Source: Ruegeria_C sp041537925
Lineage (GTDB): Bacteria; Pseudomonadota; Alphaproteobacteria; Rhodobacterales; Rhodobacteraceae
Assembly: GCF_041537925.1 (NCBI RefSeq)
Contig: NZ_JBGOSH010000015.1
Span: forward strand, 1-64,000
DNA: 64,000 nucleotides
Direction of reading: 5' to 3'
Part shown: piece by piece, positions 1 through 7,479 of the stretch
How positions within the stretch are numbered: position 1 is the stretch's first letter
Layout of the letters: the number at the start of each line of letters is the position of its first letter
Program-made: the position numbers and the translations under genes
Notes under the pieces: generated by a model
What the model was told of the DNA's origin: nothing
Database searches by the model: none
Seen by the model: only the letters and a program-made list of their open reading frames with translations

Positions 1-66
1 GACATGATCTTCCAGCGAGAACTCATAGAACAGCGCAGCTTGCGCCTCTTGCTTCGGTCCCAGCAT
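1..66 (-). CDS. Transposase, IS1182 family, N-terminal 22 codons (partial)
   Basis: Reading leftwards from the ATG at 64-66, the peptide begins MLGPKQEAQAALFYEFSLED. This is the characteristic start of many IS1182-type DDE transposases (LGPK, then ALFYEFSLE). Only 22 codons are visible before the window edge, so intactness and the catalytic triad cannot be judged. A GAGG lies immediately upstream of the ATG. DDE transposases of this type cut and rejoin the element ends. Family assignment rests on this short N-terminus, which I recognise fairly confidently. Confidence 0.7.
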   Translation of the reverse strand, partial: MLGPKQEAQAALFYEFSLEDHV

Positions 67-150
67 CCTCAATCCTCCCGCTCGATACGGGAATTGAATC
101 AGCAGTCCACCTGTCGATCAAGCAGGAGTTTTTCAACAAAATAGGCTCAG
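1..150 (-). mobile_element. IS1182-type insertion sequence, right end (truncated by window edge)
   Basis: The window opens inside an insertion sequence. Bases 1-66 encode the N-terminus of a transposase on the minus strand, and the following roughly 85 bases are noncoding. A stretch near 127-150 with a run of T and then CAACAAAAT resembles the terminal region of IS1182-family elements. The outer boundary is uncertain because the other end, the inverted-repeat partner and any target duplication lie outside the window. Ordinary chromosomal coding resumes at 177. Confidence 0.55.
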
Positions 151-176
151 AGCTGACATTGGCGCAAGGCGTCCAC

Positions 177-770
177 TCAAACCGCTTCCATTAACGCCAC
201 ATGCCGATCCGTAAATGCCTGCCGCACCTCAACCGGTGGGCGCAGCTTGATCTGCAGCGCTTCCATGACCGCTCTGTCCGGGCGGCCGAAGAATTTGGTG
301 GCCTCGGCCTCGGAAAATCCGGCGATTTGGGTGGCCTCCATCCAGGCGCTGATCTTGTCGGCCTTCTTGATCTGCCGCTTCACGATTGTGGGAACGGCGG
401 CGGGCAGGCCGAAGCGGATGTGGATCGCGGACGCCAACCGGTCATCGAGCTTGCCATAATCGGGCCCGACGGCGGATTTCACCGGTGAGATCATGTCGCC
501 GATCACGTATTCCGGCGCGTCGTGCAGCAATGCTGCCAAGCGCCATTTCGCGGGCGCTTTGGGGGAAATCCGGCCAAAAAGTGCCTCGACCAGCAAAGAA
601 TGTTCGGCCACGGAATAGGCAAAATCACCCTTGGTCTGGCCGTTCCAGCGGGCCACAAAGGCCAGTCCGTGGGCGATATCCTCGATCTCGATATCCACAG
701 GGGTCGGATCCAGTAAGTCCAGTCGACGCCCCGATAACATCCGCTGCCAAGCCCGTGTTTGCGTTGCCAT
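177..770 (-). CDS. HD-domain metal-dependent phosphohydrolase (YfbR-like)
   Basis: A 197-residue protein with the HD-superfamily pattern: a first histidine in AEHSLLV (about residue 57), the paired His-Asp in ALLHDAPEY (about 83-84), and a later Asp in KADKISA. The HDAPEY spacing is typical of YfbR / 5'-nucleotidase-like HD hydrolases, which bind divalent metal and cleave phosphomonoesters of nucleotides. Substrate is inferred from family only. The gene stands alone between the insertion sequence and a gene on the opposite strand, with 208 bp of noncoding DNA upstream. No signal peptide is evident, so it should be cytoplasmic. Confidence 0.75.
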   Translation of the reverse strand: MATQTRAWQRMLSGRRLDLLDPTPVDIEIEDIAHGLAFVARWNGQTKGDFAYSVAEHSLLVEALFGRISPKAPAKWRLAALLHDAPEYVIGDMISPVKSAVGPDYGKLDDRLASAIHIRFGLPAAVPTIVKRQIKKADKISAWMEATQIAGFSEAEATKFFGRPDRAVMEALQIKLRPPVEVRQAFTDRHVALMEAV

Positions 771-978
771 TCAGCCACAGCCTTTCATGGTTGCCATGTT
801 TTTGCCACATTTCGATCGCACAATGTTCTCTATCCTGATCACGCATTGCGAACAAATTATTGAGCGCCCGTGGTTTGAAATTCGGGTACGGGATCACGAT
901 ATATTAATCGAGGGGGACGCATATTTTCCTCCCTAAGCGGCCCTCTCAGACAGAAACCTGTAACGAAAGGAGCTTGCC

Positions 979-1293
979 ATGTTCAAGCGTTTGTTGGGTG
1001 TTGCCCTGACTTTCGGTATGGCCGCCACCGCGCCGCCTGCCCTTGCCGCCTCTTGCGGAGCCCGCGACAATGTTGTCGCCAATCTGAAAGACAAATATGC
1101 CGAACAATTAAAGGTCGGTGGTCTTCAGAATGTACGTGGCTCACATTCGGTGATGGAGATCTGGACTTCTGAAGAAACCGGCACATTCACCGTTCTACTG
1201 ACTCAGGCCAACGGCATTTCCTGTATTGTCGCCGCCGGCACTGATTTTTTCGAAGCCGTCCCGGCTGTGATTCCGGACGGTACGCCAAGTTGA
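979..1293 (+). CDS. Small exported protein of unknown function
   Basis: A 104-residue protein with a clear Sec signal peptide: positively charged MFKR, a hydrophobic core, and a cleavage site around ALA-A at residues 23-24. The mature part is about 80 residues with two cysteines (about residues 26 and 75) that could form a disulfide in the periplasm. The first Cys is close to the signal peptide, but the residue at -3 is Ala rather than Leu, so a lipoprotein is less likely. An AAAGGAG Shine-Dalgarno sits 7 bases before the ATG. I do not recognise the family. Confidence 0.75.
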   Translation: MFKRLLGVALTFGMAATAPPALAASCGARDNVVANLKDKYAEQLKVGGLQNVRGSHSVMEIWTSEETGTFTVLLTQANGISCIVAAGTDFFEAVPAVIPDGTPS

Positions 1294-1415
1294 CCCGGGG
1301 CCAGTTTTAGCGAACGCGTCCCCTCCCCCTCTCCCCCAAACATAGGCCAATGCGGTCGTCGGCGTCCCAATCTCGTGGGGCTTGCTGCGCTTTGAGAGCT
1401 GCCGGTGCGACGATT

Positions 1416-2396
1416 CTATCGCAGCACGTCCAATTCGCCCTGAAAGCGGTCAAGAAACTTCGCGGTCTTTTTGCTTGATGCCAGGTGTCGGATCAACATC
1501 TTGCGCATTTTCCAGCTGTTTGGCGCCAGGGTCGCGGCCTCGGATCGGATGATGTCGGTATCCGGGAAGTACCTCGCGGCAAACCGTCTGAACGAGTTTG
1601 CGAATCTCGGACTGAGTTCGCCCTTCGGATCCTTCCACGGTTTTGTGCCACCGATGAAATGTACCAGATTGGGCTCTTGCTGCATCGCAAACAGGCGCGA
1701 AGACCAGGTGAACTGCCAGTTCCACGCCGGATTGAGCTCGGCCCATTCGCCCTGCAGTGTTGCATTATACAGATTCTGGTCATGGCGGATCATCACATCG
1801 GCCTTGGCCTTGCCCAGGGCGACGCACCGGTTAAGCAGGTCCTGTGCGTTGTAACGCGCCACATCCATCAGAATGACACCCGCGTTGAAGTACCGCGCGG
1901 TCGGCAGATCGAGGATCTTGAACTGTCTCGGCCTGCGGTTGGGTGTTCGCCACTGCATGTTGTCGCGAACCGCGGCAATCGGGTAGGGCGCGAAATCCAG
2001 CTTCAACAATGCGCCGAAATCCCCGCCCTGTATGAAGATGTCACTGTCCAGGTACAGGATGCGGTCATACTCTTCGGCAAAGGCCTCTGGCAGGGCAAGC
2101 CGCAAGTAAACGTCATGGGATTTGCCCGGGTCCAGCCGCAAGCCCTGGAACAGATCTCCGGTCTGTACGTGGCAGAGTCGGATGTCGAGATGCGCAAGGC
2201 TTTCGGGGATGGTGACTGGACGCTCGCCGTAGCACAGGCAGATGTCGAAATCGCGGTCTGGATGCAGCGCGGCGATCTGCGAGATCGCGTGCGCAGCGAA
2301 GACGAGGTAGTTCTGATCGCAGCAGAACATGATTGCCCTGCGCGCGCTTGCAGGACGCGAAGCCGTCACTTGTGGCGTTCGTGTATTAGATCCCAT
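1416..2396 (-). CDS. Glycosyltransferase family 8 protein
   Basis: 326 residues with features of GT8 retaining glycosyltransferases (LgtC / galactosyltransferase / glycogenin type): an N-terminal strand around IMFCCDQNY, the metal- and nucleotide-sugar-binding DxD in YLDSDIF (about residue 119), a FNAGV motif about 50 residues later, and a C-terminal HFIGG-KPW motif near residue 245. GT8 enzymes transfer galactose or glucose from UDP-sugars to cell-surface glycans; the acceptor is unknown. The start is placed at the ATG at 2394-2396, although the Shine-Dalgarno is weak and an internal Met about 20 codons in is an alternative. It faces away from ahcY across a 140 bp intergenic region. Confidence 0.8.
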   Translation of the reverse strand: MGSNTRTPQVTASRPASARRAIMFCCDQNYLVFAAHAISQIAALHPDRDFDICLCYGERPVTIPESLAHLDIRLCHVQTGDLFQGLRLDPGKSHDVYLRLALPEAFAEEYDRILYLDSDIFIQGGDFGALLKLDFAPYPIAAVRDNMQWRTPNRRPRQFKILDLPTARYFNAGVILMDVARYNAQDLLNRCVALGKAKADVMIRHDQNLYNATLQGEWAELNPAWNWQFTWSSRLFAMQQEPNLVHFIGGTKPWKDPKGELSPRFANSFRRFAARYFPDTDIIRSEAATLAPNSWKMRKMLIRHLASSKKTAKFLDRFQGELDVLR

Positions 2397-2536
2397 CAAA
2401 GATCCTGATCCAGTAACTGTCAGTTTTGGCGTGGCTGACGGTATCTCAGAATTGAGTCCGGCGGCAATATGGATTCGCGTTGTGAGGTTCTTGTTTGAAT
2501 GATAGAGGGCTTTTTCAAATGAGCTGGAGTATTCCG

Positions 2537-3925
2537 ATGAGCACAGACTACGTCGTCAAAGACATTTCGCTGGCCGAATTTGGCCGCAAGGAATTGGATA
2601 TTGCTGAAACCGAGATGCCGGGGCTGATGTCTTTGCGTGCGGAATATGGCGAGGCCAAGCCCCTGAAAGGCGCGCGCATCGTCGGCTCGCTGCACATGAC
2701 CATTCAAACAGCAGTTCTGATCGAAACGCTGGTGGCGCTGGGTGCGGATGTGCGCTGGGCGTCGTGCAACATCTTCTCGACCCAGGACCATGCCGCCGCG
2801 GCCATTGCCGAAGCTGGTGTTCCGGTCTTTGCCATCAAGGGTCAGACCCTGGAAGAGCACTGGGACTACCTCGACAAATCCTTCTTGTTCGACGACGGCC
2901 CCAACATGATCCTGGACGATGGCGGCGATGCAACGCTATACATCTTGCTTGGCGCACGTGCCGAAGCGGGCGAAGACATCATCCCTGTTCCCGGCTCGGA
3001 AGAGGAAGCGGCCATCAAGGCACAGATCGCCAAGCGCATGGCGGCCTCGCCCGGTTGGTTCACTAAGATGCGTGACCAGATTCAGGGCGTGTCCGAAGAG
3101 ACCACCACTGGCGTGAACCGCCTGTACCAGCTGGTCAAGGACGGTCAGCTGCCCTTCCCGGCAATCAATGTGAATGACAGCGTCACCAAGTCGAAGTTCG
3201 ACAACAAATACGGCTGCAAGGAATCGCTGGTCGACGGTATCCGCCGCGCCACCGACACGATGATGGCGGGCAAGGTTGCCGTCGTCTGCGGCTATGGCGA
3301 TGTGGGCAAAGGCTCTGCCGCCTCGCTGCGCGGTGCCGGTGCCCGGGTGAAAGTGACTGAGGTCGACCCGATCTGCGCCCTCCAGGCCGCAATGGACGGG
3401 TTCGAAGTCACGCTGCTGGAGGACGAAGTTGCCAGCGCCGATGTCTTCATCACGACCACCGGCAACAAGGACGTGATCCGCATCGAGCATATGCGCGCGA
3501 TGAAGGACATGGCCATCGTTGGCAACATTGGCCACTTCGACAACGAGATCCAGGTGGCCAACCTGAAAAACCACAAATGGACCAATATTAAGGAACAGGT
3601 GGACATGATCGAGATGCCCTCGGGCAACCGTATCATCCTGCTATCCGAGGGCCGCTTGCTGAATCTCGGCAACGCCACTGGCCACCCGTCTTTCGTGATG
3701 TCGGCGTCCTTTACAAACCAGGTATTGGCCCAGATCGAGCTGTTCACCAAAGGGGATCAGTACGACAACGAGGTTTATATCCTGCCCAAGCATCTGGATG
3801 AAAAGGTGGCCCGCCTGCATCTGGACCGGATCGGCGTCAAACTGACCCGGATGGACAGCGAACAGGCTGCCTATATCGGCGTGAAGCCCGAGGGCCCCTA
3901 CAAGCCCGAACATTACCGGTACTGA
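2537..3925 (+). CDS. ahcY: Adenosylhomocysteinase (S-adenosyl-L-homocysteine hydrolase)
   Basis: 462 residues, the usual length for proteobacterial SAH hydrolase. It reversibly splits S-adenosylhomocysteine into adenosine and homocysteine, removing the product inhibitor of methyltransferases. Visible motifs are the substrate-binding region LHMTIQTAVLIETL, the SVTKSKFDN segment with its catalytic Lys and Asp, the NAD-binding GYGDVGKG, and the C-terminal KPEGPYKPEHYRY ending typical of the family. The start at 2537 is chosen because GGAG lies 7 bases upstream and STDYVVKDI is the conserved N-terminus. A 7-bp stem (CTGTCAG / CTGACGG) sits in the leader near 2418-2442, but no known SAH riboswitch fold is evident. 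Confidence 0.97.
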   Translation: MSTDYVVKDISLAEFGRKELDIAETEMPGLMSLRAEYGEAKPLKGARIVGSLHMTIQTAVLIETLVALGADVRWASCNIFSTQDHAAAAIAEAGVPVFAIKGQTLEEHWDYLDKSFLFDDGPNMILDDGGDATLYILLGARAEAGEDIIPVPGSEEEAAIKAQIAKRMAASPGWFTKMRDQIQGVSEETTTGVNRLYQLVKDGQLPFPAINVNDSVTKSKFDNKYGCKESLVDGIRRATDTMMAGKVAVVCGYGDVGKGSAASLRGAGARVKVTEVDPICALQAAMDGFEVTLLEDEVASADVFITTTGNKDVIRIEHMRAMKDMAIVGNIGHFDNEIQVANLKNHKWTNIKEQVDMIEMPSGNRIILLSEGRLLNLGNATGHPSFVMSASFTNQVLAQIELFTKGDQYDNEVYILPKHLDEKVARLHLDRIGVKLTRMDSEQAAYIGVKPEGPYKPEHYRY

Positions 3926-3935
3926 TCCGGTCGGC

Positions 3936-3958
3936 GCCGGGCGGTGTGACTGCCCGGC
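3936..3958 (+). terminator. Hairpin between convergent ahcY and the DUF899 gene
   Basis: A perfect 7-bp GC stem, GCCGGGC (3936-3942) and GCCCGGC (3952-3958), with a 9-base loop starts 10 bases after the ahcY stop. There is no long T run on the plus strand, so it may be a weak terminator or an mRNA 3'-end stabiliser shared by the two converging genes. Confidence 0.5.
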
Positions 3959-3970
3959 CCCTTAGGTGCC

Positions 3971-4618
3971 TCAACGCAAGGAAGGCATGAAATCGCCGCG
4001 CCCCTGCGGCGTCATGTCCAGCACATTCCAGAGCGGCCAGACCGTGTCCATGTGGCGCGGGTGCCAGGGGCTGGGTTCAAACAACATCTCTGACCCCCAG
4101 AAATGATGAATACCGTCTTCGTCACGGCAAAAGACATTCATCATCGGCATCTGACTGCCCTCGGAACTCTCTGCTAAATAGTCGCTTTGATAGGTGGTCC
4201 CCAAGGCCGAGTAGATGGGCAGCGCCTGCCAGCCCATATGCGCGGACAAAGTGGCCAGCTTTTCCGGTGTGTTCTGCGCGACGATGACAAGCGACATCCG
4301 CCGTGCCAGTTGCGCGGCATGACCACAAAACCCGTCCAGCAGCGACGAGCAGGCGGGGCAGGGCGCATCCGCATTGGGGCCATACATCAGCGAATAGATC
4401 GCCAGCGTTTCGTGATCGCCGTACAGTGATGACAGCGGCGCAACAGAGCCATCCAGAGCCGCAAAACCGTAATCCTCGGCAATGGTCCCACCCTTGGGCA
4501 AGTTGCGCCGCAGCGCCGCGACCTCTTCGGTCTTTTGGCGCAGCTCCAGTTCGGAGCGCAGCAGCGCGTTGCGCGCGTCGCGATAGGTGGGGGTCTCATT
4601 GGGAAAAGATGCGGTCAT
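3971..4618 (-). CDS. DUF899 thioredoxin-like protein
   Basis: 215 residues of the DUF899 family, which adopts a thioredoxin-like fold. A predicted helix rich in Glu and Lys (residues about 15-40) precedes the fold; the redox-type motif is CPACSSLLDGF (about residues 87-97), a CxxC in the family's usual place. The family is often labelled dithiol-disulfide isomerase-like, but no enzymatic activity is firmly established. There is no signal peptide, so it should be cytoplasmic. It is a single gene converging on ahcY, followed upstream by an AT-rich spacer. Confidence 0.8.
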   Translation of the reverse strand: MTASFPNETPTYRDARNALLRSELELRQKTEEVAALRRNLPKGGTIAEDYGFAALDGSVAPLSSLYGDHETLAIYSLMYGPNADAPCPACSSLLDGFCGHAAQLARRMSLVIVAQNTPEKLATLSAHMGWQALPIYSALGTTYQSDYLAESSEGSQMPMMNVFCRDEDGIHHFWGSEMLFEPSPWHPRHMDTVWPLWNVLDMTPQGRGDFMPSLR

Positions 4619-4817
4619 GTTCGGGCCTCCCGGTCTGTGCAGTATGTTATTTAACTAAAATGTAAAATAAAATTTATGGATTCGCAACAGCTCGAGGCGG
4701 AGCCGCTGTTAGGGGGAACCGAGCGGAATTTTCCCTTTGTGCGGTTTGGCTGGCTGATTAGCCTGCGCGGCGGGAATGACATCCCCGCTCACACACAATA
4801 ACCAAGGGAGACTGGAA

Positions 4818-5159
4818 ATGGGAAAGCGAGACGAGTTGATCGCGCAATATGCCAATGATCTGAATGACAAATGCGGGATTGACCCCGACATGGACCTGCT
4901 GACCAAGGTCACCATCGGCTGCGGCCCGGCGATCTACGACGCGGATGCCGCTACTGTTGCGTCCAGTCAGGACAGTGAACTGGAAACGGTCAAGAAGAAC
5001 TTTCTGATCAAGAAGCTGGGTCTTGCCGACGGGCCTGAGCTGATGCAGGCCATCAACTCGGTTGTCGAGACCTATGGAAAATCCGAGAGAAATAAGTATC
5101 GCGCGGTTGTCTATTACATGCTGACCAAGCATTTCGGCAAGGAATCGGTCTACGGGTAA
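4818..5159 (+). CDS. DUF2853 family small protein
   Basis: 113 residues, all-alpha in character, matching the DUF2853 family found widely in alphaproteobacteria and Bacteroidetes. The start at 4818 is preferred over an in-frame ATG 14 codons upstream because GGGAG lies 7 bases before it and GKRDELI is the typical N-terminus. The sequence is charged and soluble, with KVTIGCGPAIY and NNFLIKKLG-like blocks recognisable as family signatures. Function is unknown. It is monocistronic and followed by a good terminator hairpin. Confidence 0.75.
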   Translation: MGKRDELIAQYANDLNDKCGIDPDMDLLTKVTIGCGPAIYDADAATVASSQDSELETVKKNFLIKKLGLADGPELMQAINSVVETYGKSERNKYRAVVYYMLTKHFGKESVYG

Positions 5160-5176
5160 GCGTGCCCCAAGCCTGA

Positions 5177-5212
5177 AAGCGCCCGCCGGGGACAGTGGGC
5201 GTTTCGCATTTT
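5177..5212 (+). terminator. Intrinsic terminator of the DUF2853 gene
   Basis: An 8-bp stem GCGCCCGC / GTGGGCGT (two G-T pairs) with an 8-base loop, followed by a T-rich tail (TTCGCATTTT), begins 20 bases after the stop codon. Confidence 0.65.
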
Positions 5213-5214
5213 AA

Positions 5215-5305
5215 CTCAATCTGAGATGCTTTGAGTTTGCCAATTCCGGCGAGTTGTCGGATAGTGAATCCAAGGACCAGGACGGTCAAACCTTCAAATT
5301 TTTTC
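5215..5305 (-). other. Possible decayed coding fragment
   Basis: On the minus strand one frame reads as a plausible protein tail containing VLGFTIRQLAGIGKLKAS, but there is no start codon with a ribosome site and no complete gene. It may be a scrap of an insertion-sequence or other C-terminus. It lies in the 226 bp between the DUF2853 terminator and the DUF1761 gene and next to a strong hairpin. I cannot name the parent family. Confidence 0.25.
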
Positions 5306-5335
5306 GCGTGTGGTGAGTAGGGAGCACGTGGGGAC

Positions 5336-5367
5336 GGGGAAGGTTCTGTATCGTCAGGACCTTCCCC
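5336..5367. repeat. 13-bp inverted repeat (strong hairpin)
   Basis: Arms 5336-5348 (GGGGAAGGTTCTG) and 5355-5367 pair over 13 bp with one G-T, closed by a 6-base loop. It sits 19 bases past the stop of the minus-strand DUF1761 gene but has no T run on either strand, so it is either an unusual transcript end or a leftover of a mobile or REP-like element. Confidence 0.6.
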
Positions 5368-5385
5368 AATATACCGTCAAATCCC

Positions 5386-5781
5386 TCAGAACAGCGTTAG
5401 AACCAAGCCCATGATGCCGCAGGCAAGCGTGGCGTACCCGCCATCGATCAGCGTCAGCTTGAACGGCCGCATGGCATACATGTTGTTCAGCGCGATCCAG
5501 GGCGAAATGAAGAACAGTCCGACCCCGATCCCACTGACCAGACCCGCGCCAAGTGAGGCAATACCGCTCATCCGGAACACATGGCTCATCATGCCGGCCA
5601 CGATCAATTGCAGGACAAAACCGAGCGCAAAGATCTTGGGGTTCATCCCGCCTTCGGGCTGTCCATCCGGCCCGCGCGGTACGCCCGAGGCCTCCATCCA
5701 CGGCTCGGCCAGTTTCATGTACCAGACCGACCCGATCGCAAATGCCGCAACCGCAGCGACGAGTATGTTGAGCAGTTCCAT
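5386..5781 (-). CDS. DUF1761 family integral membrane protein
   Basis: 131 residues with about four hydrophobic segments (approximately residues 3-22, 50-70, 75-97 and 108-130). It has the DUF1761 pattern of a first helix followed by SVWYMKLAEPW and a loop, then NPKIFALGF. This is a small inner-membrane family of unknown function, present in many proteobacteria. The first loop (about residues 25-48) is rich in Gly and Pro. A single gene, 42 bp from the EVE gene on the same strand, so it could be read from the upstream tsaD operon. Confidence 0.75.
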   Translation of the reverse strand: MELLNILVAAVAAFAIGSVWYMKLAEPWMEASGVPRGPDGQPEGGMNPKIFALGFVLQLIVAGMMSHVFRMSGIASLGAGLVSGIGVGLFFISPWIALNNMYAMRPFKLTLIDGGYATLACGIMGLVLTLF

Positions 5782-5823
5782 GTGTGAATTCTCCGCTATT
5801 GGCCCTGCCCAAAGGATGCCTGA

Positions 5824-6246
5824 TCAGTCCGCCTCTGTCTGCCCCAGGCCGCAGATTTTGCGCCATTCCGCTTCCGTCACCGGCTGCACTGACAGGCGCG
5901 AGTTCTTGACCAGCACCATCTCACCCAGCGCCTCTTCGGCTTTGATGTCGTTCAATGTGACCGGTTCAGTGAAGGGCCGGATTGCCTTGATGTTCACACA
6001 TTCCCAGCGCGGATCGTCGGTGGTGCTGTCGGGATGGACCTCGGTGCAGACTTCGACGATGCCGACCACGGCCTTGTCCTTTTGTGAATGGTAAAAGAAA
6101 CCGCGATCGCCCAGCTTCATCTCGCGCATGAAATTGCGGGCCTGATAGTTGCGCACGCCATCCCATTCCTCGCCCACGTCTCCTTTGGCGACCTGCTGAT
6201 CCCAGCTCCAGGTCGATGGTTCGGATTTGAAGAGCCAATATGCCAT
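5824..6246 (-). CDS. EVE-domain protein (PUA-like, putative modified-base reader)
   Basis: 140 residues forming a single EVE domain: the start AYWLFKSEP, WDGVRNYQARN and GFFYHS motifs are diagnostic. EVE domains resemble PUA and YTH folds and are thought to bind modified nucleotides in RNA or DNA; this minimal stand-alone form has no other domain. The start ATG overlaps the stop of the upstream YciI gene (ATGA), showing translational coupling within the tsaD-gpsA-yciI-EVE operon. The pairing with the t6A tRNA-modification gene tsaD suggests, but does not prove, an RNA-related role. Confidence 0.85.
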   Translation of the reverse strand: MAYWLFKSEPSTWSWDQQVAKGDVGEEWDGVRNYQARNFMREMKLGDRGFFYHSQKDKAVVGIVEVCTEVHPDSTTDDPRWECVNIKAIRPFTEPVTLNDIKAEEALGEMVLVKNSRLSVQPVTEAEWRKICGLGQTEAD

Positions 6247-6515
6247 CACCCGATCACCTTCTTCCACACGATCAGGTCGACCGAATGAAACAGCCCCGCC
6301 TTGGCATAGGGATCGTTGTCAGCCCAACCCTGGGCTGCCGCCATGTCCGCCACATCCAGAATAATCAGCGATCCGATCATATTGTCGCCATCCAGCAATG
6401 GACCGGCCTGCGCGACCACACCGGTGTCCTCGATATAGGCCAGATGCGCCGCGCGGTTATCCAGACGGGTTTGCAGCGCACCATCTTTGTCGCGCGCGAT
6501 CAGGGCAATCAGCAT
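6246..6515 (-). CDS. YciI-like protein
   Basis: 89 residues with the YciI / YCII ferredoxin-like fold: starts LIALIARDK, then R-x-x-H-L-x-Y (RAAHLAYIE), AGPLLD, and DPYAKAGLF, which contains the DPY/A motif of the putative active site. The family includes a dehalogenase-like active site, but most members are uncharacterised. The ATG at 6513-6515 comes one base after the gpsA stop, and the stop overlaps the EVE start. Fixed linkage to gpsA and the EVE gene is common in Rhodobacterales. Confidence 0.85.
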   Translation of the reverse strand: MLIALIARDKDGALQTRLDNRAAHLAYIEDTGVVAQAGPLLDGDNMIGSLIILDVADMAAAQGWADNDPYAKAGLFHSVDLIVWKKVIG

Positions 6516-6516
6516 G

Positions 6517-7479
6517 TCATTCCTCCTTGAGCGGTCGTGCCAGAAGTTGCGCCATTGCCGCATTTGGGGTCAAGGCGCCATCCAGCAACCCGGTCACACA
6601 GCGCGAGATCGGCATGTCGATCCCCATCGCATCGGCCCGCGCCACCACGGCATAGGCAGTTGCCGCCCCTTCCACCGTGACCGACGGGTCGAACGCCTCG
6701 GACTGGCCTAGCGACAAGCCAAGGCGATAATTCCGCGACAGGTCCGAGGTGCAGGTTAGCGCCAGATCGCCAAACCCGCTGAGACCGGCCAGCGTTTCCG
6801 GCTGCGCACCGCAGGTCAGCGCAAAGCGCTGCATCTCGGCATATCCGCGCGTCATCAGAGCGGCGCGAGCACTGTCGCCCAGACCGGCGCCCATCACCGT
6901 GCCGCAGGCAATCGCCATCACGTTCTTCAGCGCTCCTCCAAGCTCGGCCCCGATCGTGTCACTGGTGCGGTAGATCCGCAGATTGGCTGTGGTAAGATCG
7001 TGCTGCAGCGCCTCACACAATTCTGCGTCCGCGCAGGCGAGCGTCAGCGCTGTGGGCAAGCCAAGTGCGATGTCATCTGCAAAACTGGGACCCGTTAGAA
7101 GGGCGGTGCGACCCCCGGGCAGTAGGTCGGACATGACAGCGATCGGGCCCAGCCCGGTTTCCAACTCGATCCCCTTGCAGCAGGCGACAAGCGCGTGATC
7201 GCCCAGAACCTCCAGATGTTCGGACAGAAAGGCACGCAATTTCTGCATCGGAACCGCCAGCAGCAAAGTCCGGCTCTGCGCCGCAAGGGACAAATCATCG
7301 GTGACGCGCAGCCTCTCGGGCAGAGTTATGTCGGGCAGACGCGGCGCATTCTCGCGGCTAATCTGCATCGCATCCGCCTGCGCCCGCGATCTGGCCCAGA
7401 GCGTCACCGGCCCGTTCCCCGCAAGCGACACTGCCAAGGCGGTGCCGAAAGCACCCGCCCCCAGAACCGAAACGCTCAT
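6517..7479 (-). CDS. gpsA: NAD(P)-dependent glycerol-3-phosphate dehydrogenase
   Basis: 320 residues, normal for GpsA. It reduces dihydroxyacetone phosphate to sn-glycerol 3-phosphate, the backbone for phospholipid synthesis. The N-terminal Rossmann motif is GAGAFGTALA (about residues 7-16). The catalytic lysine lies in GGALKNVMAIA, and the C-terminal helical domain contains GLGDLALTCTS-like and RNYRLG motifs (GFGDLALTC, SRNYRLG). The start overlaps the tsaD stop by four bases, and it is followed after one base by the YciI gene. Cytoplasmic. Confidence 0.95.
   Translation of the reverse strand: MSVSVLGAGAFGTALAVSLAGNGPVTLWARSRAQADAMQISRENAPRLPDITLPERLRVTDDLSLAAQSRTLLLAVPMQKLRAFLSEHLEVLGDHALVACCKGIELETGLGPIAVMSDLLPGGRTALLTGPSFADDIALGLPTALTLACADAELCEALQHDLTTANLRIYRTSDTIGAELGGALKNVMAIACGTVMGAGLGDSARAALMTRGYAEMQRFALTCGAQPETLAGLSGFGDLALTCTSDLSRNYRLGLSLGQSEAFDPSVTVEGAATAYAVVARADAMGIDMPISRCVTGLLDGALTPNAAMAQLLARPLKEE

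Noticed and set aside
823..936. 37-codon plus-strand frame before the secreted protein
   Set aside because: Has plausible composition but no ribosome site and no recognisable similarity.
2408..2536. Possible SAH or SAM/SAH riboswitch before ahcY
   Set aside because: The leader has a 7-bp stem but none of the conserved blocks of known SAH-sensing RNAs.
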